A DNA stretch of 64,000 bases, taken from assembly GCF_017426705.2 (NCBI RefSeq), contig NZ_CP147251.1:1-64000 (forward strand), written 5' to 3'. The number at the start of each line of letters is the position of its first letter. Position 1 is the stretch's first letter. The notes under the pieces are model-generated. The model saw nothing but the letters and a program-made list of their open reading frames with translations, ran no database searches and had not been told where the DNA came from. This document shows, one piece after another, positions 1 through 8,763 of this stretch. The position numbers and the translations under genes are program-made. Source of the stretch: Enterococcus sp. DIV2402 (GTDB lineage Bacteria > Bacillota > Bacilli > Lactobacillales > Enterococcaceae).

Positions 1-1148
1 GATTTTAACAACCGGGGGTAAACTGTCATCTTTCATAATCCAAAAAATAGCATCAATTTTTTCAGTAATCACATCTACACGATTTTTCGTGACAAATCGC
101 GATTTAACTGTTCGCCCATTGCTATTACGAATATCTTCTAAGACTGGAACTTTCCGGCCTTGTTCATCTAATGTGACACCCACATTTTGCATCGTTAAAA
201 AATATTCTACACGACTATCCGTTAGTGGATAATCTTGGACTTTATCAAAATAAGCAGGCTCCAAAGCAATTGTGGTTTCCGTCTCTTTATGGATAACAAA
301 AGCGTCATCATGCAATACATCCACATGATAGCGGCCACGATGTTTGGTTAAAGTAATCGTGGACTTTCCCGAACCTGAAAGTCCAAAAGCTGCCATCGTA
401 AATTGTCTATCGGTTAATTGATATTGTTTTAGCCCACCGTGACATGCTACGAAATTATTTCGATGAGCCGTTGCCCATGCCAAGGTTAATGTTCCTTTTT
501 TAATTCACCAAAATAACGTAGTCCCAAAATTGCGGCGACATTATGAATAGGATCAAACAAGGCTAACCCGTGAGGAAAATCAGGATGCGTCCATTCCGGA
601 TTGGCAAATAAATAGATATCATTTTCTTTGAGTGGTTTGGAATGTTGATACCGCGTACGCCAGTGAGCTGTTTCAATTTGAAAATTTAATAAATATGAAT
701 AGAGATTTAATTCAAAGCCTTCTGGTACTAACACATGACTACGAATCATGAATTCTTCATGTAAACCAACAATCACATTGCCTTGATAAAATTTTTGTTT
801 GGTTGCTTGATACATCGCTTCACGTAATAAGGCATCATAATATTTTTGATTCACACCGGGTTGCCCAATAATCACCCGTGCCGCTGATGTCCGTCCCACA
901 ATCTTGCCATCGTTACCTACAAGCATTTTTGCATCTGCAGGTAACGCCAACTTATCTGCATGCTTAACCGGTAAATCTGTCACAATGGTTCCTGGTGCCT
1001 TTTTCGCTTTGTAGTAAGCGCTTTCTAAATCAGGTACAAGTTCGACATTGTTTCCATAAAATATCGTTTCAATTAATGTTTTTGTACTCGAAAATAACGG
1101 ATTTTCCGGACGAATGTCTGTTTTCTCGAATTGTTGAATAGATCCCAT
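1..1148 (-). pseudogene. ATP-dependent PEP carboxykinase-like protein, frameshifted, 3' end outside window
   Basis: The first frame (486-1148) encodes 220 residues and stops at 486. The coding sense continues at once in the -1 frame to the window edge with GTLTLAWATAHRNN, a P-loop FGLSGSGKST and an acidic LHDDAF motif, as in the kinase-1a/2 motifs of ATP-PEPCK. The reading across the junction (YFGELKKG) matches the conserved PEPCK segment before the P-loop, so this is one gene in two frames. The junction lies on an A AAA AAG heptamer (495-501). That could be a lost A in a homopolymer, a true null mutation or programmed -1 frameshifting. The ATG at 1148 follows a GAGGAG ribosome-binding site. 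The family call is by motif pattern; a divergent PEPCK-like kinase is possible. The enzyme would convert oxaloacetate to PEP. Confidence 0.72.
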
Positions 1149-1218
1149 TTCCTCACTCCTCTACAAATAAATAAAAAATTCTGATAATTCTATTATATCG
1201 GAAGTTGGGATTGTACAC

Positions 1219-1240
1219 AAAAAAACGAGCATTTGCTCGT
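1219..1240 (-). terminator. Intrinsic terminator of the ogt-like gene
   Basis: A 7-bp stem ACGAGCA/TGCTCGT with a two-base loop is followed by seven T on the minus strand. It overlaps the stop codon of the upstream methyltransferase gene. Confidence 0.8.
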
Positions 1241-1734
1241 TAAGAATAGGTATGTCCTTCAATTGTTAATAGGCGACGTTTCAATGGTAAGCCGCCACGA
1301 AAGCCTGTCAATGCGCCATTTTTTCCTAAGACTCGATGACATGGAACTACAATTAAGAGCGGATTTCTTCCCACTGCATTAGCAACCGCACGGACAGCCG
1401 TTGGGCGACCAATGTTTTCTGCCAACGCACTATAGGTGGTGGTGGTTCCATAAGGCACCTTCAATAATTCTTCCCAAACTTGTTTTTGGAAATCAGTGCC
1501 AATTAAATCAATCGCAAATGGAAATGACGTCCCCGTCTGTGCAAAATAATCTTTGAGTGGTTGAACATAACTAGCGACTTTTTTGTTATCTGTAATCACT
1601 TGGTATCCTTTAAAAAATTTAGAGATATCTTCATCGTTCGTTACTAAATCAAAATAAGCTAAACCGTAGTCCGTTGCGGCAAAAGTATACTCTTCGTCAC
1701 CAATTATTGCGGTCATCGTATATAATCGTTTCAT
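1240..1734 (-). CDS. ogt: Methylated-DNA--protein-cysteine methyltransferase
   Basis: A 164-residue protein with the acceptor motif VPCHRV near residue 131 followed by the typical GFRGGLPLKRRLL tail. This is the suicide alkyl-transfer enzyme that removes O6-alkyl groups from guanine onto its own cysteine. The N-terminal part is the usual weakly conserved RNase-H-like domain, and the length matches the Ogt/MGMT class without an Ada domain. The gene stands alone between terminators, upstream of the PEPCK-like gene. No SOS or Ada box was recognised. Confidence 0.93.
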   Translation of the reverse strand: MKRLYTMTAIIGDEEYTFAATDYGLAYFDLVTNDEDISKFFKGYQVITDNKKVASYVQPLKDYFAQTGTSFPFAIDLIGTDFQKQVWEELLKVPYGTTTTYSALAENIGRPTAVRAVANAVGRNPLLIVVPCHRVLGKNGALTGFRGGLPLKRRLLTIEGHTYS

Positions 1735-1826
1735 TGAACGTTCCTGCTTTCTATCTTATCTGCTTGCTATATTCTAACGAAAATATAGCATATCCTCTCG
1801 CAAAAAACAAACATATGTTCCTAAAG

Positions 1827-1861
1827 AAATAAACCGAAGCAAAAAATGCTTCGGTTTATTT
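1827..1861. terminator. Bidirectional-looking terminator after the PASTA gene
   Basis: A near-perfect 15-bp stem (AAATAAACCGAAGCA and its complement) around an A-rich loop. Short T tracts on both strands allow it to work in either direction. It ends one base from the PASTA gene stop. Confidence 0.85.
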
Positions 1862-3346
1862 CTATTCATTTATTGGATTATCTTCTGCTGGTTCTTCAGT
1901 TTCTAAAGTGGCTGTTTCAGAGGTTTCGGGAATTTCATCCACTTTTGGTTTCAAATTGCCTAAGCTAATTCCAATAGTAATCGTAGCTTCAATTGGTAAA
2001 AATTGACCATATTGGCTCATTTCGACGACTGTTCCTTTCGGTTCAGAAGAATCGACATAATAAACGGTATAATAAATATATGCACCTTTGGATTGATATT
2101 CATCAAAGAAGAGTTTTGGTAAATCTCCTTCATTCGTGCTGCCACGTAAATCCTTCATATAGGGACGACCTTGCGAATAAACCACTTCTACAGGCGGAAT
2201 CGTATCCCCTTCTGTATATTCTTTTCCTGGTTCCACTGATTGGCTAATGAATTGACCATATGGCACATCCGATGAAAATAGATTTTTAATCATCACTGGT
2301 ACTTTAGATTCAATGCTACTTGCCTCTTCCAATGTATAGGTTGCATAATCAGGAACAACAATCGCTTTGCCTTTTGAAATGTGTACGACAATTTCCTCTT
2401 GTTTCGCGATTTTTGTTCCTTTTCCGGTTTCTTGTGAAATAACAGTATCTACCGCAACATCATTAGAAAAATCTTTAATGGTTTTTAGCTTCACTTCATT
2501 TTTCTTCGTCCAGTCTGTTACTTCAGATAGAGCTTTACCTTTAAAATCCGGAACTTCAATATTTTTTTCAAATACTTCTTTTCCTTTTGAATAGTAGATG
2601 GTTAAACGATCTTTTCGTTTATATTCTTCTAATTTTAATTCTTTATTTGCTGCTTCTTGTTTGATAAATTCGCCTTTAGCCACTTTGTCATCGAACGACT
2701 CTAGCAACGTAATATTTTCGGCTTTATGTTCTGTAATCCAATCAGAAGCGGCGGTGTTATCCATCGATTTAAAATCTGGCAGGGCAATTTTTTCTTCTGG
2801 ATCTGCTCCAAGACTACCTTTAATCGTTAAGGTTTTACCTTTTTTGATTTTTTTATCTGGAGCAACAGCTTGAGAAATTACGTTGTTAACTTCCGTATCA
2901 AAATCGTATTCTTGATCGACTTTAATGACTACTCCATTTTCAGTCCCCCAAGTACGTACTTCAGAAATTTCTTTTTTGACAAAATCTGGAACTTTCACAT
3001 GGGTCAATTGATAATAGGTGAAAAACAAAGCGATTGCTGCCAAAACTGTCGCCAAACCAATAAAAAGATATTTTTTTCGTTGGCGTTTTTGATAGGTTGG
3101 ATCAAATTCAGTCTCTTCCGTTTGAAAACGACTGACCATTTTTTCTTCTGATTTAGGTTTAGCTTTGCGTGTTGCTTCTTTAGGCGACGGTGTTTCTTTG
3201 ATGGGTTCTGAGACTTTCTTTTCTTCAACAGGTTCAGCAGACACCGTTTCTTCTATATTTTCTTCAGGTTCAGGTGTCTTTTTTGCCGTCTCTTTTTTTT
3301 GTCCATCATAATTATTTTTCGTAAAGTTAGAAAGAAAATCACTCAT
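1862..3346 (-). CDS. Membrane-anchored PASTA-repeat protein without a kinase domain
   Basis: A 494-residue protein. Residues 1-90 are cytoplasmic and highly charged (Glu/Lys-rich). A single membrane segment lies at about 93-115, followed by about five PASTA-like repeats, recognisable by the recurring VPDF/LPDF starts and YSKG/HISKG ends. The C-terminus is acidic. PASTA repeats usually bind muropeptides or other cell-wall ligands on Ser/Thr kinases or PBPs, but no kinase or transpeptidase domain is present. Its start overlaps the end of the upstream ATPase gene by 8 bp, so it belongs to the exporter operon and may be its wall-side partner (inference). Confidence 0.85.
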   Translation of the reverse strand: MSDFLSNFTKNNYDGQKKETAKKTPEPEENIEETVSAEPVEEKKVSEPIKETPSPKEATRKAKPKSEEKMVSRFQTEETEFDPTYQKRQRKKYLFIGLATVLAAIALFFTYYQLTHVKVPDFVKKEISEVRTWGTENGVVIKVDQEYDFDTEVNNVISQAVAPDKKIKKGKTLTIKGSLGADPEEKIALPDFKSMDNTAASDWITEHKAENITLLESFDDKVAKGEFIKQEAANKELKLEEYKRKDRLTIYYSKGKEVFEKNIEVPDFKGKALSEVTDWTKKNEVKLKTIKDFSNDVAVDTVISQETGKGTKIAKQEEIVVHISKGKAIVVPDYATYTLEEASSIESKVPVMIKNLFSSDVPYGQFISQSVEPGKEYTEGDTIPPVEVVYSQGRPYMKDLRGSTNEGDLPKLFFDEYQSKGAYIYYTVYYVDSSEPKGTVVEMSQYGQFLPIEATITIGISLGNLKPKVDEIPETSETATLETEEPAEDNPINE

Positions 3347-4013
3347 ATGGCTTCAACACACCTTTTCTCAAATACAACATTTCATCTGCCTGTTGGGCAA
3401 TTTCATTGGAGTGGGTCACCATAATCACGCATTTGTTATGTGCGTGAGCTAATTCTTTAAAAATATCAACAATTTCTTGTTCCATTTCCTCATCTAAATT
3501 TCCAGTTGGTTCATCGGCTAAAATAATATCCACATTCGTAGCCAAAGCTCGCGCAATCGCCACACGTTGTTGTTCTCCACCTGATAATTGATTGACTAAC
3601 CGGTCGGCTTTATCGCGAGTAATACCAATATAATCCAACAAATTATAAGCAACTTCACGATGATTGTCCGGCAATTTATTATCAGTAATTGACATTGGCA
3701 CTAAGACGTTTTCGACTGCTGTCAAATAAGGAATCAAGTTATAACTTTGGAAAATAATACTAATTTCATCCCGACGATACTTATCATAACCTAACGCCTT
3801 AATGTCTTTACCATTAAGTAAAATTTCACCTGATTTTGGCGAATCTAATGCACTAATTAATGATAAAAAGGTTGTTTTTCCTGAACCAGATTGTCCTAAA
3901 ATAGCATAGAACGTTCCTTTTTCAAAAGACACAGACGTCTCTTTTAAAATATAACGGCGTTGATCGCCATCTTGATAAAAATAATCAACATTTTTTGTTT
4001 CCAATAAAGTCAT
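3339..4013 (-). CDS. ABC transporter ATP-binding protein, MacB/LolD type
   Basis: A 224-residue nucleotide-binding subunit: Walker [10 protein letters not shown] (about residue 40), Q-loop [11 protein letters not shown], signature LSGGEQQR and Walker [14 protein letters not shown]. This pattern is typical of ATPases that drive FtsX-like mechanotransmitter permeases. It lies 13 bp downstream of the permease gene and overlaps the PASTA gene. The complex is likely an exporter or a cell-envelope stress module of the Vex/MacB class. The substrate is unknown. Confidence 0.9.
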   Translation of the reverse strand: MTLLETKNVDYFYQDGDQRRYILKETSVSFEKGTFYAILGQSGSGKTTFLSLISALDSPKSGEILLNGKDIKALGYDKYRRDEISIIFQSYNLIPYLTAVENVLVPMSITDNKLPDNHREVAYNLLDYIGITRDKADRLVNQLSGGEQQRVAIARALATNVDIILADEPTGNLDEEMEQEIVDIFKELAHAHNKCVIMVTHSNEIAQQADEMLYLRKGVLKPYE

Positions 4014-4026
4014 TAGTTCATCCCCC

Positions 4027-5532
4027 TTACATCATAATTTTCTTCGGATTCAAACGTAGAATATAAAGCAATGGTAATATCGCTGAAAGCAAGACTGTTC
4101 CTAAGCCTAATAGTAAATAACTAATAATATAGCCAGCTGAGAACGTCACTTTATAAGCTGATTGAATATCTTCATAAGAGACACTTGGTGTATTTAATGA
4201 GTATCCACCCATATAGCCACCCATCATATCACTAGAATTATTTAACCAATCTGTTTGTAACAATGAATTTGATACTGCACCACCTAATAGATTTCCTGTT
4301 ATTAGTGAAAGTACCAAAGCGATAATACTTGTTAGTAACAACTCAACAATAATTTGACCAATGATTTCCGTACGACTTTCACCTAAGGACAGATAAATGC
4401 CTAATTCATGTTTACGATCACGCAAGAATAACAACACTACTAATGAAATAATTAAAATTGTTGCTAAAGCTGCAATAATTACAACATATTTTGAAATGGT
4501 ACCTAATTTTTTCATTCCACCTGCGATTTGATCGTATTGATCAGTTGAGGCAAAGACTTGGTAATATTCATTGCTAATTAATGCATTCGCTTCTTCACGA
4601 AACGCTTCTACATCATCAATTGATTTCAAGACATAGGTTACTTGATAATATTCTTGCGATTCTTGTAAGGCAAGGTCTTCTTCACTCATATTCCAAAATT
4701 TTTGAGACTGTTCTTTATTTAATGCTTTGACTAATTCATTTGGCATATAAATGGTGTTAATTTGTTCCATCGCACGCCATTCAGCTTCGCCATTATCTTC
4801 GTCTTTACTTTTCTCTGTTTTTTCTTTTTTAACGACCGAGAAGATTCCACCAACTTTAACAGGGAAATCGAACGTGAGAACTTCAGGCGTCGCAGGTTCC
4901 TCACTCTCTTCTTCCATCGGCTCTTCAGAATAAGCTTGCTCAGATACATCAAGTGCTACTTGATCCCCGACAGAAAGATTATTTGCTTCAGCAACTTCAC
5001 GACTGATTAACACTGTATTTTCTCCGTCTTTAATCGCCTTATCAGTAAAGGTTTCGCCACTCTCCAACTTAATAATACCTTCTTCAAGATCCACAACTTC
5101 TTTACGGTTTACGCCTTTGATGTTAAATCCGTATTTATAGGCACCGCCATAACTAACGCTACCTTCCTCTGGCGAATAAGCTTTAAATTTATTGGTTCCA
5201 ATATATCCAGGAATGGACATATCATAATATCTAACATAAGATAATTTGCCAATTGCTTCTAATTCTTTCATTGATGGTGGTTTAGCCCACTCATCGCCTT
5301 CAAATTTCTCTGGATTTTTTTGTTGCTCTTTTTCCAGCTTTTCATAATCCATGTCAACAGTTGCTTGCGATCCCATCTGTTTCTTGGTTTCTTTTTCAAC
5401 GTTTTCTGTGGATTGTTGAATTGCCACTGCCCCCGCAATAACATTCCCTAAAATAAAAATAACTAAAAATAAAATAAAAGAGCGCCCTTTTCTTCGTGTC
5501 ACACTTTTCAGTGCTCGTTGCCAAAATTTCAT
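4027..5532 (-). CDS. FtsX-like (MacB-type) ABC transporter permease
   Basis: A 501-residue protein with the expected architecture: one N-terminal membrane helix (about residues 17-40), a large extracytoplasmic domain of about 310 residues, then three C-terminal helices (about 350-375, 390-415, 465-490). The extracytoplasmic domain carries an acidic Glu-rich insert around residues 200-215. First gene of a three-gene operon with the ATPase and the PASTA protein. The start is supported by a good AGGAGG upstream. Confidence 0.9.
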   Translation of the reverse strand: MKFWQRALKSVTRRKGRSFILFLVIFILGNVIAGAVAIQQSTENVEKETKKQMGSQATVDMDYEKLEKEQQKNPEKFEGDEWAKPPSMKELEAIGKLSYVRYYDMSIPGYIGTNKFKAYSPEEGSVSYGGAYKYGFNIKGVNRKEVVDLEEGIIKLESGETFTDKAIKDGENTVLISREVAEANNLSVGDQVALDVSEQAYSEEPMEEESEEPATPEVLTFDFPVKVGGIFSVVKKEKTEKSKDEDNGEAEWRAMEQINTIYMPNELVKALNKEQSQKFWNMSEEDLALQESQEYYQVTYVLKSIDDVEAFREEANALISNEYYQVFASTDQYDQIAGGMKKLGTISKYVVIIAALATILIISLVVLLFLRDRKHELGIYLSLGESRTEIIGQIIVELLLTSIIALVLSLITGNLLGGAVSNSLLQTDWLNNSSDMMGGYMGGYSLNTPSVSYEDIQSAYKVTFSAGYIISYLLLGLGTVLLSAILPLLYILRLNPKKIMM

Positions 5533-5568
5533 CTTTCAGATCCTCCTTATCACATCACATTTTTATTC

Positions 5569-5597
5569 ATTATTCCATAGATACAAAAGGCTTACAA
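5569..5597 (-). promoter_or_regulatory. Sigma-A-type promoter of the MacB-type exporter operon
   Basis: On the minus strand TTGTAA, a 17-bp spacer, then AATAAT, about 35 bp upstream of the permease start. Consensus-like spacing; the hexamers are moderate. Confidence 0.5.
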
Positions 5598-5885
5598 TCA
5601 TTTTTATAAGCTTTTCACATACATTTGTTGTCTTTTTAAACAAAAAAAATCAAACATCTTCTCAAAAGAACCCTGTTTCTGCGGTTTTATTAGAGTTTTT
5701 TTCTTAAAAAATTCCCTTTTAACAGGAACTAACAGTTTTGTAAGACATGAACGAATGAATAAATTTGGGTATTTAAGTTGATTATACCTTTTTTCACTGT
5801 AGCAGAACCATTTTCTCCCTGAACGTCGCTAATTCTTGCCTGAACGTAAAATATACACTGTTTTTTTATTGTTTGATTGTTAACG
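5598..5885. other. Intergenic region, no gene recognised
   Basis: AT-rich stretch between the exporter operon promoter and the dtd terminator. A 65-codon open frame (5729-5926) has no ribosome-binding site and runs into the dtd terminator hairpin, so I do not consider it a gene. No riboswitch or repeat family was recognised. Confidence 0.5.
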
Positions 5886-5934
5886 AAAAAAACTGTGGTT
5901 CGTTTCCAATAGATGGAACGAACCACAGTTTTTT
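5886..5934 (-). terminator. Strong terminator after dtd
   Basis: A long stem, AACTGTGGTTCGTT pairing with AACGAACCACAGTT, flanked by A/T runs on both sides. It ends just past the dtd stop codon. Confidence 0.9.
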
Positions 5935-6376
5935 ATTCACGTGTATCAAAAATAATTGTTACTGGACCATCATTAACTAGAGCGACTTTCATATCTGCAC
6001 CAAACTTACCCGTCACAACAGGTATTTGTAACTGACGTAAACCTTCATTAAAAGCCTCGTACAAAGGAACTGCTACTTCTGGGCGAGCCGCTTTGATAAA
6101 GCTTGGTCGATTGCCCTTCTTGGTTTCAGCGTATAAAGTAAATTGAGAGATACTTAAAATACTTCCTGCCACAGCATCAATGCTGCGATTCAATTTCCCC
6201 TCGTCATCTTCAAAAACCCGTAATTTAGCGATTTTTCCGACTAAATATTCTACATCTGCTTGGGTATCTTCCGCATGAATGCCTAATAAAATCATGTATC
6301 CTTGCTCGATAGTCCCTGTAATTTCACCCTTAATTTTGACACTTGCTTCACTTACTCGTTGAACAACTGCGCGCAT
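5933..6376 (-). CDS. dtd: D-aminoacyl-tRNA deacylase
   Basis: A 147-residue protein of standard DTD length beginning MRAVVQRVSEASV. It has the active-site SISQFTLYA motif near residue 81 and the Gly-cisPro-type NDGPVTI motif near residue 135. DTD hydrolyses D-amino acids mischarged on tRNA. The gene lies 4 bp downstream of relA, the classic Firmicutes arrangement, so it is probably co-transcribed. Confidence 0.96.
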   Translation of the reverse strand: MRAVVQRVSEASVKIKGEITGTIEQGYMILLGIHAEDTQADVEYLVGKIAKLRVFEDDEGKLNRSIDAVAGSILSISQFTLYAETKKGNRPSFIKAARPEVAVPLYEAFNEGLRQLQIPVVTGKFGADMKVALVNDGPVTIIFDTRE

Positions 6377-6380
6377 TTTT

Positions 6381-8594
6381 TTATCCTTTCACACGATGAA
6401 CACTGTACACGTCTGGTACTTGTTTCAGTTTATCGGTAATTGTTTGTAAATGGGATAGGTTTTGAATTGAAACTGATAGACGAATCGTTGCTTGCTTGTC
6501 TTTATCTGAACGTGCAGTGACACCGAGTAATTTTTTCGATTGTGAACTAATAACTTGTAGCACATCATTTAATAAACCGGAGCGATCATAACCATGAATT
6601 TCTAAGTCAGCTGCATATTCTTTTTGATTGCTAGAAGTATCTTCCCACTCTACTTCAATCAAACGGTTCTCATTTTCAGGAGCATTCGTCACATTGGGAC
6701 AATCGGCACGATGAATAGAAATCCCACGTCCTTTCGTGATATAACCCACAATGTCATCACCAGGAACTGGATTACAACAACGACTCATGCGAATTAATAA
6801 ATTTTCTACACCTTGAATGACGACGCCGCCTTCATGACGAATTTTCATTTTTTCCGGTTCTTTTTTCGCCGGCTTATTCATAATTTCTTGCATGCGTTGT
6901 TTATCTTTTTCGATTTGTTGTTCTCGACGCTCTTCTTCTGTTAAACGATTGGCTAAAGTTGTTGGGCTAACTTCACCGTAACCCACTGCTGCAAACAAAT
7001 CATCTTCTGTATGGTAATTATAGCGTTGCAACGCTTCTTGCATTTTAGCTTTAGAGAGCATTTCTTTAGGAACGAAGCCTAAATCTTGCAACGCTTTGAC
7101 TACTGCTTCGTGTCCTTTTTCGATGTTTCCTTCACGATCTTGTGTTTTAAAGAAACGTTTTATTTTATTTTTCGCTTTGCTTGTTGCGACTAATTTTAAC
7201 CAGTCACGACTTGGTCCAGATGAATTAGCCGAAGTCATAATCTCTACAATATCACCTGTTTTCAATTTATAGTCCAATTGAACCATTTTGCCATTCACTT
7301 TGGCTCCAACTGTCTTACTTCCAATATCGGTATGAATATTATAGGCAAAATCAAGCGGACCAGACCCTTTTGGTAATTCAGAGACATCTCCTTTTGGTGT
7401 AAAGACATAGACCTTATCACTAAAGATATCTCCTTTAACCCCTTCCATAAACTCAGAAGCATCAAAACTTTCATCTTGTAGCTCTAAAATTTCCTTAAAC
7501 CAACCAACCTGTTGAGTCATGGCATCTGGTTTGATTTCTTCGGTGTGTCCTTCTTTGTATGCCCAGTGAGCCGCAACCCCAAATTCGGCAATTTCATGCA
7601 TTTCATGGGTCCGAATTTGAATTTCGATTGGATTGCCATTCGGACCAATCACTGTCGTATGGATGGATTGATACATGTTTGCTTTTGGCATAGCAATATA
7701 GTCCTTGAAACGTCCCGGCATAGGTTTCCATCTCGTATGAATCGCACCTAAAACTGCATAACAGTCTTTGATAGAATCGACAATTACACGAATAGCTAAT
7801 AAATCATAAATCTCATCAAATTGTTTTTTCTTATCCACCATTTTGCGATAAATAGAATAAATATGTTTGGGACGACCATAAATTTCCGCATAAATATCGA
7901 GTTCTTCTGTCGCTAGACGAATTTCTTCAACTGTTCCTTCCACATACGCTTCACGTTCCTCACGTTTGGTTTGCATCAAGTGAACAATGCGATAATATTG
8001 ATTTGGGTTTAAATAACGTAACGAACGGTCTTCTAGCTCCCATTTAATTCGACTAATCCCTAGACGATGTGCGAGAGGGGCATAAATTTCCATTGTTTCT
8101 TGGGCAATCCGTCGTTGCTTATCTTCACGCAAATGATTTAATGTCCGCATATTGTGCAAACGGTCGGCCAGTTTCACCATGATTACGCGTAAATCTTGTG
8201 CCATTGCTAACAACATTTTGCGGTGGTTTTCTGCTAATTGCTCCTCATGCGATTTGTACATAATTTTTCCTAATTTAGTAACGCCATCCACTAGCATCGC
8301 CACATCAGGTCCAAATTCTGCTTTTAAGTCATCTAAGGTCACATCTGTATCTTCGACAACATCATGTAAAAATCCTGTCGCCACAGTATGAGGATCCATA
8401 TGTAATTCTGCTAGAATCCCCGCAACTTGAATGGGGTGAATAATATAGGGTTCGCCAGATTTACGAAATTGTCCTTCATGCGCCTTGGTTGCATAATCCA
8501 ACGCTTTTTGGACAAACGCAACATGCTCTTTACTCATATAATAAGAGACAAGTTTTACCACTGTTGGGCCTGACATAATCGTTTCTTTAGCCAT
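6381..8594 (-). CDS. relA: Bifunctional (p)ppGpp synthetase/hydrolase (Rel)
   Basis: A 737-residue long RSH protein. Domain order: HD hydrolase with HPIQVAG and FLHDVVEDT (about residues 50-85), RelA synthetase with YQSIHTT (about 310), TGS domain with VYVFTPKGDV (about 400), zinc-finger/helical region with RCCNPVPGD (about 610), and C-terminal ACT domain. Both hydrolase and synthetase motifs are intact, so it should make and degrade the alarmone. The start ATG follows AAAGGAGG at 8 bp. A promoter and leader with an intrinsic terminator lie immediately upstream, suggesting transcription attenuation. Confidence 0.97.
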   Translation of the reverse strand: MAKETIMSGPTVVKLVSYYMSKEHVAFVQKALDYATKAHEGQFRKSGEPYIIHPIQVAGILAELHMDPHTVATGFLHDVVEDTDVTLDDLKAEFGPDVAMLVDGVTKLGKIMYKSHEEQLAENHRKMLLAMAQDLRVIMVKLADRLHNMRTLNHLREDKQRRIAQETMEIYAPLAHRLGISRIKWELEDRSLRYLNPNQYYRIVHLMQTKREEREAYVEGTVEEIRLATEELDIYAEIYGRPKHIYSIYRKMVDKKKQFDEIYDLLAIRVIVDSIKDCYAVLGAIHTRWKPMPGRFKDYIAMPKANMYQSIHTTVIGPNGNPIEIQIRTHEMHEIAEFGVAAHWAYKEGHTEEIKPDAMTQQVGWFKEILELQDESFDASEFMEGVKGDIFSDKVYVFTPKGDVSELPKGSGPLDFAYNIHTDIGSKTVGAKVNGKMVQLDYKLKTGDIVEIMTSANSSGPSRDWLKLVATSKAKNKIKRFFKTQDREGNIEKGHEAVVKALQDLGFVPKEMLSKAKMQEALQRYNYHTEDDLFAAVGYGEVSPTTLANRLTEEERREQQIEKDKQRMQEIMNKPAKKEPEKMKIRHEGGVVIQGVENLLIRMSRCCNPVPGDDIVGYITKGRGISIHRADCPNVTNAPENENRLIEVEWEDTSSNQKEYAADLEIHGYDRSGLLNDVLQVISSQSKKLLGVTARSDKDKQATIRLSVSIQNLSHLQTITDKLKQVPDVYSVHRVKG

Positions 8595-8613
8595 TGTAGG
8601 AACCTCCTTTGAG

Positions 8614-8698
8614 AAAAAAGGTCTGGACGAACGCCCAGACTCTTCTTGGTTATACTTGTATACAAGAGACCGATTGGGAATTTCTATCCCTAAGTACC
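8614..8698 (-). promoter_or_regulatory. relA 5' leader with terminator-like hairpin
   Basis: The transcript predicted from the upstream promoter begins near 8698. It contains a small GGGA/TTCCC hairpin, a 12-bp palindrome CTTGTATACAAG (8655-8666), and then GTCTGG/CCAGAC (8621-8640) followed by six T on the minus strand. This intrinsic-terminator shape ends only a few bases before the relA ribosome-binding site. A leader segment with CTCTTG could pair with CAAGAAGAG just 5' of the terminator as a weak competing structure. I recognise no known riboswitch class. Confidence 0.6.
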
Positions 8699-8704
8699 AG
8701 TTAT

Positions 8705-8733
8705 ATTATACAAATTTTCCGTGTTTTTTTCAA
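8705..8733 (-). promoter_or_regulatory. relA promoter
   Basis: Minus-strand TTGAAA, exactly 17 bp, TATAAT. One of the best sigma-A promoters in the window, lying between rsmE and relA, so relA can be transcribed apart from the prmA-rsmE genes. Confidence 0.8.
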
Positions 8734-8763
8734 ACCTGTAAAACCAAAGTTATCAAGGAATTT

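Noticed and set aside
1993..3228. Several open frames of 74-93 codons on both strands inside the PASTA gene
   Set aside because: They lie wholly within a well-supported coding gene in other frames, lack ribosome-binding sites and have low-complexity, non-protein-like composition.
5729..5926. 65-codon open frame upstream of the exporter operon
   Set aside because: No ribosome-binding site, no family character, and it overlaps the strong dtd terminator hairpin.
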